Source of the DNA: Litorivicinus sp.
GTDB taxonomy: Bacteria; Pseudomonadota; Gammaproteobacteria; Pseudomonadales; Litorivicinaceae
DNA: 7,189 bases
Assembly (NCBI GenBank): GCA_018402605.1
Contig: JAGYIK010000058.1
Location: 1 to 7,189, forward strand
Direction of reading: 5' to 3'
Positions 1-5,671 of the stretch are shown one piece after another. The first letter of the stretch is position 1. Each line of letters starts with the position of its first letter. Position numbers and translations under genes: made by a program. The notes under the pieces are model-generated. The model was not told the origin of the DNA and did no database searches. It saw only the letters and a list, made by a program, of their open reading frames with translations.

Positions 1-42
1 TGCAGAAAGAAAAACGCTAAAAAGTGTCAAGGATTGCAAATC

Positions 43-1206
43 TCAATACGACTTGCCCCGTGCCTCAATCGGCCAGACAACCTCGACCACCCCGTCTCGA
101 ACCCCGACATACCAGTCATGCAGATTACAGGTCGGATCGCAGTGCCCGGGAATCAATCGCAAACGATCATTCGCTTTCAGCACCCCATTTGGATCTGCAA
201 GTACACCATGCTCGTCAGAACATTTCAGATACTCAATGTCCGACACGCCATAGACCACAGGTAAACCACTGTCGACCGACTGCGACTTCAGGCCAGCATC
301 GCAAATCGCCACATCGGGTTTGACATGACTCATCACCGATGTGAGTAGGAACAATGCATGCTCCCACTCACTTTCAGACCAATGTTTTCCCGATTGGTCA
401 CGAATACGCCCATAGGCCGCATCCATAAATGCGTATGAACCACACTGCAACTCATTAAAGACACCAGAATCGGCCTCAAACGCATAAGAGCCGGTCCCCG
501 CGCCGCCAACGATATCGCAGTGCAGATTATGCGTTTTTAACAGCGCGAGTACCGCGGTCACTTGTGTCAACACTTGCTCAAATGCCTTCTCACGCTCGGC
601 AAATTCAACCAGATGTTGCATCGGTCCCTGATAGGCCTGTATCCCAGAAAACTTGAGATTCGGGGCAGATTCAATGGCCATCGCAATATCCAGAACAGCC
701 TGTGGTGAAGTCACACCGCACCGCCCTGCTCCACAATCGATCTCAACCAAACACTCGATGTGTGTGTCGGCCGACTGTGCAGCCCGAGACAATTCGTTAA
801 TGTTCGCCACATCGTCAACGCAAACAATGACGCGCGCACCGCGCTTTGGAAGTGACGCGAGACGACTAATTTTCAAGGGATCGCGGATCTGGTTCGTCAC
901 CAAGACATCGCGAATCCCACCTCGGACAAAGGCCTCAGCCTCACTGACTTTTTGGCAACAAATCCCACAGGCACCACCGAGCTCGATTTGGCGATTTGCG
1001 ACAGCTACGGACTTATGCATTTTTCCATGCACGCGCAGCCGGACCCCACGCGAAGCCGCAAAGCGTGCCATGCGATCAAGATTTCGCTCAAATGCAGCAA
1101 GATCAATCAACATTGCGGGGGTTTGGATCTCTGATTCAAACATCCCAGGCTTCGCCGGAATGTCATAACCAACCTCCAAATCGTCGAGTGACTGTCGAGC
1201 AACCAT
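43..1206 (-). CDS. bhcC: 3-hydroxy-D-aspartate aldolase (BhcC/DHAA type, D-threonine aldolase family)
   Basis: A 387-aa PLP- and divalent-metal-dependent fold-type III aldolase expected to cleave beta-hydroxyaspartate to glycine and glyoxylate in the cytoplasm. Visible in the sequence: an N-terminal EVGYDIPAKPG segment and ESEIQTP (24-30), the PLP-lysine motif HGKMHKS with K62 as the probable Schiff-base lysine, GICCQKVSEAEAF (81-93), EIDCGAGRCGV (155-165), GAGTGS (235-240), ELQCGSYAFMD (252-262), and the metal site GHCDPTCN with H355 and D357. From memory these blocks match the Paracoccus 3-hydroxy-D-aspartate aldolase more closely than classical D-threonine aldolase. A GTG 57 bases upstream (1263) would add 19 residues, but the ATG at 1206 gives the family length and N-terminus; a GGGAG lies 13 bases before it. 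The other bhc-cycle genes (bhcA, bhcB, bhcD) are not in the window, though they could lie left of it. D-threonine aldolase is the main alternative. Confidence 0.88.
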   Translation of the reverse strand: MVARQSLDDLEVGYDIPAKPGMFESEIQTPAMLIDLAAFERNLDRMARFAASRGVRLRVHGKMHKSVAVANRQIELGGACGICCQKVSEAEAFVRGGIRDVLVTNQIRDPLKISRLASLPKRGARVIVCVDDVANINELSRAAQSADTHIECLVEIDCGAGRCGVTSPQAVLDIAMAIESAPNLKFSGIQAYQGPMQHLVEFAEREKAFEQVLTQVTAVLALLKTHNLHCDIVGGAGTGSYAFEADSGVFNELQCGSYAFMDAAYGRIRDQSGKHWSESEWEHALFLLTSVMSHVKPDVAICDAGLKSQSVDSGLPVVYGVSDIEYLKCSDEHGVLADPNGVLKANDRLRLIPGHCDPTCNLHDWYVGVRDGVVEVVWPIEARGKSY

Positions 1207-1326
1207 CGGTTCTATTGCACTCCCATTGTCTTGAACAAGCGACTGACTGTATCTGACAATCACCCCTGTGAGCTAGCCATCAGCAACAGCGACCTCAAGA
1301 TACGACTTCTCTGAACACAGCCACCC

Positions 1327-1344
1327 AGTGTCTGTACTGACACT
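1327..1344. promoter_or_regulatory. 18-bp dyad, candidate operator upstream of bhcC
   Basis: AGTGTCTGTACTGACACT reads as its own reverse complement except at one mismatched pair, so 16 of 18 positions are symmetric. It lies about 120 bases before the bhcC start codon. The size and position suit a dimeric regulator. In Paracoccus the bhc genes are controlled by the IclR-type regulator BhcR; linking this site to such a regulator is inference, since no regulator gene of that type is seen here. Confidence 0.35.
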
Positions 1345-1414
1345 CGACGCGATCCAACGGAAAGCAACAGGCTGAGCAGATAATCAAGACAGTTTGACTC
1401 CGTTATCAGTCTCC

Positions 1415-1493
1415 GATCGGATCTCTCACTCTGACAATTGCTTGCGGTCAATAACCTGCCCCTAGGTACATCTATTAACCGAGAGATCAGATC
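1415..1493. repeat. Inverted repeat, 13-bp arms (12/13), upstream of the tandem-Cro operon
   Basis: GATCGGATCTCTC at 1415-1427 is mirrored by GAGAGATCAGATC at 1481-1493, with a single mismatch and 53 bases between the arms. The arm centres are 66 bp apart, roughly six helical turns. The right arm ends 38 bases before the GTG start of the membrane-protein gene. Paired distant half-sites fit a DNA-looping or cooperative operator, and the tandem-Cro protein encoded downstream is the obvious candidate binder. Alternatively the arms could pair in a leader RNA. Confidence 0.5.
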
Positions 1494-1531
1494 AATTAAG
1501 TTTCACGATTTAGTAGAAGAGCACGCAGACA

Positions 1532-1912
1532 GTGGCCATAGATACTCGACTCGAGAAAAGATCGAGCAGCTTACAATCCCTTGCAAGCGGCATCGCACTG
1601 ATTCTGGCCGGCGGTTGTTTGCAGCTCTTGATCCTTGAGACACGCTGTCCTGTATGGGCCCACGGTCTCATTTTGATTCCTTGGCTATGGCAGGCCTTGC
1701 GCCGTCACCTCAACTTTCGATGGCTGAGTCAACGTCTTCCACCAGATGACACTGGCGCTGTTTCCCTCGGCGCAAAGGTTACTCGAACCCGATCGGCTCA
1801 GCCGATCAGACCACTATCCATGACTCTGATGTACGGGACAGGAGTTGCTGCAGGTACAGCGCTCCAATTCTTCGTATTTGACGGTCAGCTCTTGGAAAAA
1901 ATTGGAGTTTAA
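1532..1912 (+). CDS. Small membrane protein, unrecognised, paired with the tandem-Cro gene
   Basis: A 126-aa protein that I do not recognise. It starts with GTG, the most upstream in-frame start; an AAGAG ten bases before it is a weak ribosome binding site. Hydrophobic segments are seen at about 16-36 (SLASGIALILAGGCLQLLIL), 41-55 (VWAHGLILIPWLWQAL) and 96-115 (MTLMYGTGVAAGTALQFFVF), separated by a basic Arg-rich stretch near 56-94. This suggests an inner-membrane protein with two or three helices and a positively charged loop. The stop codon lies 2 bases before the ATG of the tandem-Cro gene, and the ribosome binding site of that gene lies inside this frame's end, so the two are almost certainly co-translated. 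The tight coupling is the best evidence that the gene is real. A holin-like or toxin-like role is conceivable but nothing in the sequence proves it. Confidence 0.6.
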   Translation: MAIDTRLEKRSSSLQSLASGIALILAGGCLQLLILETRCPVWAHGLILIPWLWQALRRHLNFRWLSQRLPPDDTGAVSLGAKVTRTRSAQPIRPLSMTLMYGTGVAAGTALQFFVFDGQLLEKIGV

Positions 1913-1914
1913 CG

Positions 1915-2259
1915 ATGAGGCTATCGAAGGCTGTTGAAATTTTTGGATCGATGAAGGCGGTGGCACAGGCCCTTGAGCTCAGTCCCTCTACAGTTGGGGA
2001 CTGGAAGAAAAAAGATGGTCAGATCCCAGAGCGCTACCTCACAAAGTTGAAAATCCTGATGCAAGACCGAGAGCCTGCGGTCGATCTCAAGATGAGTTTT
2101 GATCAAGCACTTTCGCACTTCGGATCCGTGCAGGAAATCGCCCGAGTCGCGGAAGTCCATCCAAAGACCGCATATTTTTGGAGGGATTCCGGCAATATTC
2201 CAGCAAGCTCAGCCCGCAAGATCAGACAGCGCGTGCAACCCTCTCCAGCATGCCACTAG
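1915..2259 (+). CDS. Tandem Cro-like DNA-binding protein (two P22-Cro-type domains)
   Basis: A 114-aa predicted transcription regulator made of two consecutive Cro-like helix-turn-helix domains. Domain 1 (about 4-46) has AVEIFGSMKAVAQAL, the turn ELSPSTVGDW and the following IPERYLTKL; domain 2 (about 62-104) repeats the plan with ALSHFGSVQEIARVA, EVHPKTAYFW and IPASSARKI. FGS, the alanine of helix 2, the Trp ending the recognition helix and the IP after it are shared by both copies and resemble phage P22 Cro (HFGTQRAVAKALGIS, then W and IPE). P22 Cro is a single-domain protein that pairs to bind DNA, so this is effectively a covalent dimer. The recognition helices differ (SPSTVGDW against HPKTAYFW), which would favour an asymmetric site. 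GGAG seven bases before ATG is a good ribosome binding site. Co-translated with the membrane protein 2 bases upstream; autoregulation is likely but inferred. Confidence 0.85.
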   Translation: MRLSKAVEIFGSMKAVAQALELSPSTVGDWKKKDGQIPERYLTKLKILMQDREPAVDLKMSFDQALSHFGSVQEIARVAEVHPKTAYFWRDSGNIPASSARKIRQRVQPSPACH

Positions 2260-2320
2260 TCCTGTTCAAGAAACGTTCTAATCGGTCTCAATGGGAGCAT
2301 CTGGCCGCCTTTAGCCTGTC

Positions 2321-2330
2321 AATGATCATT
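2321..2330. promoter_or_regulatory. Perfect 10-bp palindrome in the tandem-Cro/lipoprotein gap
   Basis: AATGATCATT is perfectly self-complementary. Its centre lies 21 bp, two helical turns, from the centre of the second palindrome at 2341-2352. Such phasing is what two operators bound on the same DNA face would show, but a short AT-rich palindrome can also arise by chance. Confidence 0.25.
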
Positions 2331-2338
2331 CATGGGCT

Positions 2339-2358
2339 CGACACTCGAGTGTTGTTTT
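2339..2358 (+). terminator. Weak intrinsic terminator or attenuator just before the lipoprotein ribosome binding site
   Basis: The transcript can fold CGACAC (2339-2344) against GTGTTG (2349-2354) around a TCGA loop, six pairs including one G-U, followed directly by TTTT (2355-2358). This is the layout of a rho-independent terminator, though the stem is short. The DNA core ACACTCGAGTGT (2341-2352) is also a perfect 12-bp palindrome, so a protein-binding site is the alternative. It lies between the tandem-Cro gene and the TAGGA ribosome binding site of the next gene, so it could limit read-through into the lipoprotein gene. Confidence 0.35.
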
Positions 2359-2373
2359 CCTAGGATGAAAACG

Positions 2374-2706
2374 ATGAGAAAGACATTCAGGGCGGGGCTC
2401 TATTGCCCGTTCCTACTGATTATTCTCAGCCTCTCGCAAGGCTGTACATCAGTTTCCAGTCCGCAAAGCGCGTTCGGAGGGGTCAGCAGTTCCAATCCCT
2501 CCACTCAGCCAAACAACCCGGTGCAGACATTGAAACTTGTTCAAGTAGAGAGGCAACCAGGTGCAATGCAAACATGCTACTACGAGACGCAGGTTGACCG
2601 AGGTACCGTCCCAGCTGGCATCTCAATCGCAGCCAAACGCTGCCCGAGCCAAGTAAAGTACAATTTTCTTAACAATACATGGATCCCGCTAACGGGTGAA
2701 CGGTAG
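2374..2706 (+). CDS. Putative small lipoprotein, unrecognised
   Basis: A 110-aa exported protein of unknown function. Residues 1-23 form a signal peptide: basic start MRKTFR, hydrophobic core FLLIILSL, then SQG before Cys24. The lipobox is imperfect, because Ser stands at -3 where Leu, Val or Ile is usual. A Ser/Pro/Asn-rich linker (25-50) follows, as in many lipoproteins, then a compact C-terminal part (52-105) with QTCYYETQ and KRCPSQ; Cys68 and Cys90 could form a disulfide in the periplasm. The start at 2374 is chosen because TAGGA lies eight bases upstream. ATGs at 2365 and 2332 are in frame but have no well-spaced ribosome binding site and would bury the signal peptide. The gene lies 114 bases after the tandem-Cro gene and its end overlaps the end of the convergent kinase gene by 18 bases. 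Confidence 0.65.
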   Translation: MRKTFRAGLYCPFLLIILSLSQGCTSVSSPQSAFGGVSSSNPSTQPNNPVQTLKLVQVERQPGAMQTCYYETQVDRGTVPAGISIAAKRCPSQVKYNFLNNTWIPLTGER

Positions 2707-4149
2707 TCTCATTGAGACACGTAATCCGCCCATGGCGCTCTCGGCTAACGACAGATCACCACCGAGTCGCTGCATTATGGATCTAGCGATCGACAGTCCG
2801 AGTCCTGTACCACTGTGCTTGTTTGTGTAAAACGGTAGCAAGCAGTTCCGACGATCACCCTCAGGAATTCCAGGGCCATTGTCATCGATCCAAATTTCCA
2901 CGTCCTGATTCGTTAAGGCTCCACTGATTAAAATTTTCCCTTTTGGTTGATCCGCATGGTCGATCGCTTCGATAGCATTAAATAAGACGTTGAATAAGAC
3001 CTGCTCCAACAATGCCCCCTCATCAAACTGCAAATCACCGCCCTGCAACGACAGAATTTCAATCTCAATCTGTTTAATTTCCGCGATCCGAGAGAGTATT
3101 TTTCGAACGTCGCACAACAATGCGTTAATTGTTGTTTGCGAACAGGGGGCATTGCGTTTCGTAACGAGCTGACGGATCGAATTCACAGTTTGTTCCAGAC
3201 GACGGGTTTCAGCCGTAATCTCCTCTATGAGCTCGTCCCTCTCATCCGAGTCCTGATGTGAACGCACCAATAACGTTTGTAAATAATCGAGATTCAAGCG
3301 CATCGTCGAAAGCGGTTGGTTAATTTCATGCACTAATGCACTCGCAAAAGACTCGACCTGCATTGATCGCGAGATTCGGGCCAAGCGCGTGAGCATCTCG
3401 TCACGCTCAACAATTGTTTGTTCAAGCTGTTGCGTCAACGTTGTGAGGCGGTCAACCGATTTCTCCGCTGACTCGCGGTTACTTTTCTCAATTCCAATCC
3501 GGTACTCCTGTTCCTTCAACACAAGATTCAGATAACCAACAGTCAATGTGATCGCGCTCGTCGTCGCCAATAGCATTGGCAACGCCTTAACAAGGTCGAG
3601 GGAGCCTTCAAGCACAGTCAAGTCTTGAGTCACAACCACGAGGATGTTCCCTGCAATCGATAGCAGGAGCAAAGCAAAGCCCACTTGCAGGGCAAGAACA
3701 GCCTCGAGTGGTTTCCGAAGCGTACTGATCAATACCAATGCATAAACAACAGTCGCCACCCAGTTAATATGGGTGAAAATGATTCGTTCTTGTGGACGAT
3801 CCGTCATCAGCAAATACCAATACATGGCAACCGCACAAGTCCACCAGACAGCATATCGGATGCTATTGATACGAGAGCGTGATAGCGACTCAAGGGCCAT
3901 GCACTTCATGAGCATCGCCGCAAGAAATAACGGCCCTACCAAATGGTACCCAATCCACTCTGGCAAAATTGGCCGAAGCGATGTGAGCACCATTGAGAAT
4001 CCAAATATGATCTGCGATGACGACCATATAATCATATTAGTCTCGGTTGGCTTGAGGGTGAAACCGATGTAAAGGGGAATCGCGCCGAGGCCAATTAATA
4101 GCCATCCGTAGGTCAGCAGTAACGTCTGCAGGTCAAAATAAACGGTCAC
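2689..4149 (-). CDS. Membrane sensor histidine kinase, seven-helix N-terminus (FixL/DctB-like core)
   Basis: A 486-aa sensor kinase of the inner membrane. Seven hydrophobic segments are visible at about 9-30, 39-60, 68-89, 98-115, 122-144, 149-173 and 190-211. A probable coiled coil (212-262, rich in Glu, Gln, Arg and Leu heptads) leads to the dimerisation/phosphoacceptor domain with HEINQPLSTMRLN, where H274 is the phosphorylated histidine. The ATPase domain follows with the N box NVLFNAIEA (N391), G1 box DDNGPGIP (422-429), F box LLPFYTNK (F440) and G2 box GTGLGLSIA (447-455). All catalytic motifs are present. No PAS, GAF or large periplasmic domain is seen, so the signal is probably sensed in or at the membrane. 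It starts with GTG inside the GTGA overlap with the response regulator's stop codon, with AAGGA six bases before it, indicating translational coupling. Its partner is the FixJ-type regulator upstream. Confidence 0.92.
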   Translation of the reverse strand: MTVYFDLQTLLLTYGWLLIGLGAIPLYIGFTLKPTETNMIIWSSSQIIFGFSMVLTSLRPILPEWIGYHLVGPLFLAAMLMKCMALESLSRSRINSIRYAVWWTCAVAMYWYLLMTDRPQERIIFTHINWVATVVYALVLISTLRKPLEAVLALQVGFALLLLSIAGNILVVVTQDLTVLEGSLDLVKALPMLLATTSAITLTVGYLNLVLKEQEYRIGIEKSNRESAEKSVDRLTTLTQQLEQTIVERDEMLTRLARISRSMQVESFASALVHEINQPLSTMRLNLDYLQTLLVRSHQDSDERDELIEEITAETRRLEQTVNSIRQLVTKRNAPCSQTTINALLCDVRKILSRIAEIKQIEIEILSLQGGDLQFDEGALLEQVLFNVLFNAIEAIDHADQPKGKILISGALTNQDVEIWIDDNGPGIPEGDRRNCLLPFYTNKHSGTGLGLSIARSIMQRLGGDLSLAESAMGGLRVSMRLPFTR

Positions 4150-4763
4150 CTCGAATCCTTTGAATAGACGTAGCGCACGAGATCGGCGACATGAGAGAAC
4201 CCAAGCTTGTGCATCGCGTTACCACGATGCATTTTGACAGTGCGCAAACTGAGCCCAAGCGAATTAGCAATCTGTTTGTTCAAAAGACCGCCAGCGACCA
4301 TTTGAATAACCTCCTGCTCCCGCGGTGTTAACTCAGTCGAGTACTGCTGTTCTCCACTCCACGCTTCAGCTGATCCAGACTGCTCAAATACAGCAGCGAC
4401 CGTCGCGATTAACTCCTCCATATCAAATGGCTTCAGTAAGAAATCCCATGCGCCGTTTTTCCATGCCGTGTTGACATCGGCTGCGTCGGCCGCGCCACTC
4501 ATGAAAATACATCGCCAGTCAGGGTAGAGGTGCTTCAATTGCCGTTGCAAACTGATCCCTGAGGCACCGGGAAGATCCACATCAATCAACGCACACACAC
4601 GAGATTGACAATTCGGATCAGAAGACATCATCTGAAGTAGTAATTCACCAGTCTCAAACGCGTCAACCTGATAGCCTTCGGATCGCAAGATACGGACGAC
4701 TGCGTGCCGGAGCGCTGGATCATCTTCGACAACAAATACCGCATTGCTTATCAACGACACCAT
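4146..4763 (-). CDS. FixJ-family response regulator (receiver + LuxR-type HTH)
   Basis: A 205-aa two-component regulator. The receiver domain (about 8-127) has the acidic pair D14/D15, phosphoacceptor D61 in ALIDVDLPG, S89 in FMSGAAD and K111 in LLKPFD, so it looks fully active. A short linker leads to the LuxR/FixJ HTH (about 145-200) with LTPREQEVIQ, the helix-turn-helix NKQIANSLGLSLRTVKMHRG and the closing MHKLG. It should be phosphorylated by the membrane kinase whose gene overlaps its stop codon, and then activate or repress transcription. The start is uncertain: AGAGG touches the ATG at 4763 directly, so GTG at 4760 or TTG at 4754 (nine bases after AGAGG) may be used; the receiver fold begins only at about residue 8. 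The unrecognised zinc-ribbon gene ends 12 bases upstream in the same operon. Confidence 0.93.
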   Translation of the reverse strand: MVSLISNAVFVVEDDPALRHAVVRILRSEGYQVDAFETGELLLQMMSSDPNCQSRVCALIDVDLPGASGISLQRQLKHLYPDWRCIFMSGAADAADVNTAWKNGAWDFLLKPFDMEELIATVAAVFEQSGSAEAWSGEQQYSTELTPREQEVIQMVAGGLLNKQIANSLGLSLRTVKMHRGNAMHKLGFSHVADLVRYVYSKDSR

Positions 4764-4775
4764 CCTCTGCTGCTG

Positions 4776-5423
4776 TCACACGTCGGTTGACTCATCGAGG
4801 CATCCCACCTGACGACACACGATCATCGCATGCCCCTCGGCATCAAGCGCACCTATCGAAAGATCGTCCGTACGACCGCAGTATTGGCAACAGATCGATG
4901 CGTCGTCCATCAGACATTCGATCTGCGCTCCAGTCAGTCGTCTTAGGGCGCTGATCTCAGTCATCCCAGACGGGATTCCAACCTGCGGCATCATCGGTTT
5001 CAGCCAAAAACGAATACTCGAAAGCCCCGACAAATCAAACCGATCCGTCACGGCATAAAACCCCAAATCGACCCACCAAGAGATCGGTAACTCCCGGTAA
5101 AGACGGACTGGCATGCCATCAAGGCCCCTTTGAAACTCCCGAACTGCATTTTCGAGAAGTGTGTGAGTCGTTCCATCCTCGTTGCTGTGTCGCCGGGTGA
5201 TAGCCCACTCAATAACACCATTTTCGAACACGATATCGGATGATCCGGGCTTCAATAGCAACCAGAACCACTGCTTCTCGCAACCAAACCGGAACTCAGA
5301 CGTTTCCAAGATAGGATCCAATGCGAACACGGGACATTTCCGAGTGAGCGCATTCGGCCGAACATAGGGCGTCACCGCATCCGGAAGTCGAGAATCCATT
5401 GTGCGTCGGAGCAATCTCAACAT
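4776..5423 (-). CDS. Unrecognised protein with C-terminal Cys4 zinc-ribbon-like motif, first gene of the two-component operon
   Basis: A 215-aa protein that I cannot assign to a family. It looks soluble, with no signal peptide and no membrane helix. The N-terminal two thirds are rich in Trp and aromatic residues (KQWFWLLLKPG at 50-60, SWWVDLGFYAVTDRFDL at 115-131, RFWLKPMMP at 138-146). The C-terminus carries C179-x2-C182 (CQYCG) and, 20 residues on, C203-x4-C208 (CRQVGC), a pattern typical of a small zinc ribbon. This is the promoter-proximal gene of a three-gene operon with a response regulator and a kinase, so a regulatory or signal-related role is likely by context only. The ATG at 5423 is preceded by a poor GGACG; a second ATG at 5399 is possible and also lacks a good ribosome binding site. 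Confidence 0.75.
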   Translation of the reverse strand: MLRLLRRTMDSRLPDAVTPYVRPNALTRKCPVFALDPILETSEFRFGCEKQWFWLLLKPGSSDIVFENGVIEWAITRRHSNEDGTTHTLLENAVREFQRGLDGMPVRLYRELPISWWVDLGFYAVTDRFDLSGLSSIRFWLKPMMPQVGIPSGMTEISALRRLTGAQIECLMDDASICCQYCGRTDDLSIGALDAEGHAMIVCRQVGCLDESTDV

Positions 5424-5465
5424 GAGACGTCCGTCCGACTCCCCAGCGACCTGATCGATATCCGG

Positions 5466-5493
5466 ACTATATGCGGCATGGATGCCCTCACAA
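5466..5493 (-). promoter_or_regulatory. Candidate sigma70 promoter of the zinc-ribbon/regulator/kinase operon, with dyad in the spacer
   Basis: On the minus strand TTGTGA (-35, 5493-5488) and TATAGT (-10, 5471-5466) are separated by 16 bases; they match the sigma70 consensus at four and five of six positions. The spacer contains GGCAT-CC-ATGCC (5475-5486), an exact inverted repeat around two central bases. The promoter lies about 45 bases before the start codon at 5423. A protein bound to the spacer dyad would control access of RNA polymerase. Confidence 0.45.
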
Positions 5494-5572
5494 TGAACTG
5501 ATCGGTCGAGACGCTATCAGGGAGCGCACTATTGCGCAAAGAACAGGATCACAGGTTGAATAAGGCTAGAAT

Positions 5573-5598
5573 CCAATCAACTGATTCCAAAATGGAAT
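5573..5598 (+). promoter_or_regulatory. Overlapping operator-like dyads upstream of azoR
   Basis: Two dyads overlap here. CCAATCAACTGATTCC (5573-5588) contains the inverted repeat AATCA-AC-TGATT; a nearly identical motif precedes dps. ATTCC-AAAAT-GGAAT (5584-5598) is a second exact inverted repeat, and its outer T and A fit the T-N11-A pattern bound by LysR-type regulators. A -10-like TAGAAT (5567-5572) overlaps the left end but has no good -35, as expected for a promoter that needs an activator. No regulator gene for these sites is seen in the window. Confidence 0.4.
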
Positions 5599-5659
5599 GA
5601 CAGCACGCGAGATGCTGACGTTTAACTCCCTGGCGCCGACCACGACAATAGTGCTGTCA
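5598..5659 (+). promoter_or_regulatory. azoR leader with long-range inverted repeat and competing hairpin
   Basis: TGACAGCAC (5598-5606) is the exact reverse complement of GTGCTGTCA (5651-5659), and the right arm runs straight into the AAGGAGA ribosome binding site of azoR. The left arm can instead form a local hairpin, CAGCA (5601-5605) with TGCTG (5613-5617) around seven bases. The two foldings exclude each other, the arrangement seen in switching leaders. No known riboswitch class is recognised. Confidence 0.3.
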
Positions 5660-5671
5660 AAGGAGATTCAA

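Larger units (their letters stand above)
1207..1531. other. 325-base divergent intergenic region
   Basis: This stretch separates bhcC (minus) from the membrane-protein/tandem-Cro pair (plus). Possible reading frames crossing it lack a convincing ribosome binding site and resemble no family I know, so I regard it as regulatory. It contains an 18-bp dyad (1327-1344) and a long inverted repeat (1415-1427 with 1481-1493). I could not find a convincing sigma70 -35/-10 pair in either direction. Confidence 0.6.

Noticed and set aside
1..42. A-rich left edge with a TTGACA on the minus strand
   Set aside because: Too short to judge; no -10 at a suitable distance and no hairpin that would make a terminator for bhcC.
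653..1168. 171-codon plus-strand open frame
   Set aside because: It lies opposite bhcC, whose protein is clearly conserved; the frame is open only as a by-product of that gene's codon use.
1260..1451. 63-codon minus-strand frame upstream of bhcC
   Set aside because: Low-complexity Ser/Leu/Arg content, no family resemblance, and it covers both dyads in what looks like a control region.
2706..2718. GTCTC-ATT-GAGAC hairpin just after the lipoprotein stop codon
   Set aside because: The stem is only five pairs and no T run follows on either strand; it lies within the kinase coding region.
5597..5671. 25-codon N-terminal extension of azoR
   Set aside because: The strong AGGAG lies before 5672, and the AzoR family begins at that residue; the upstream part is leader.
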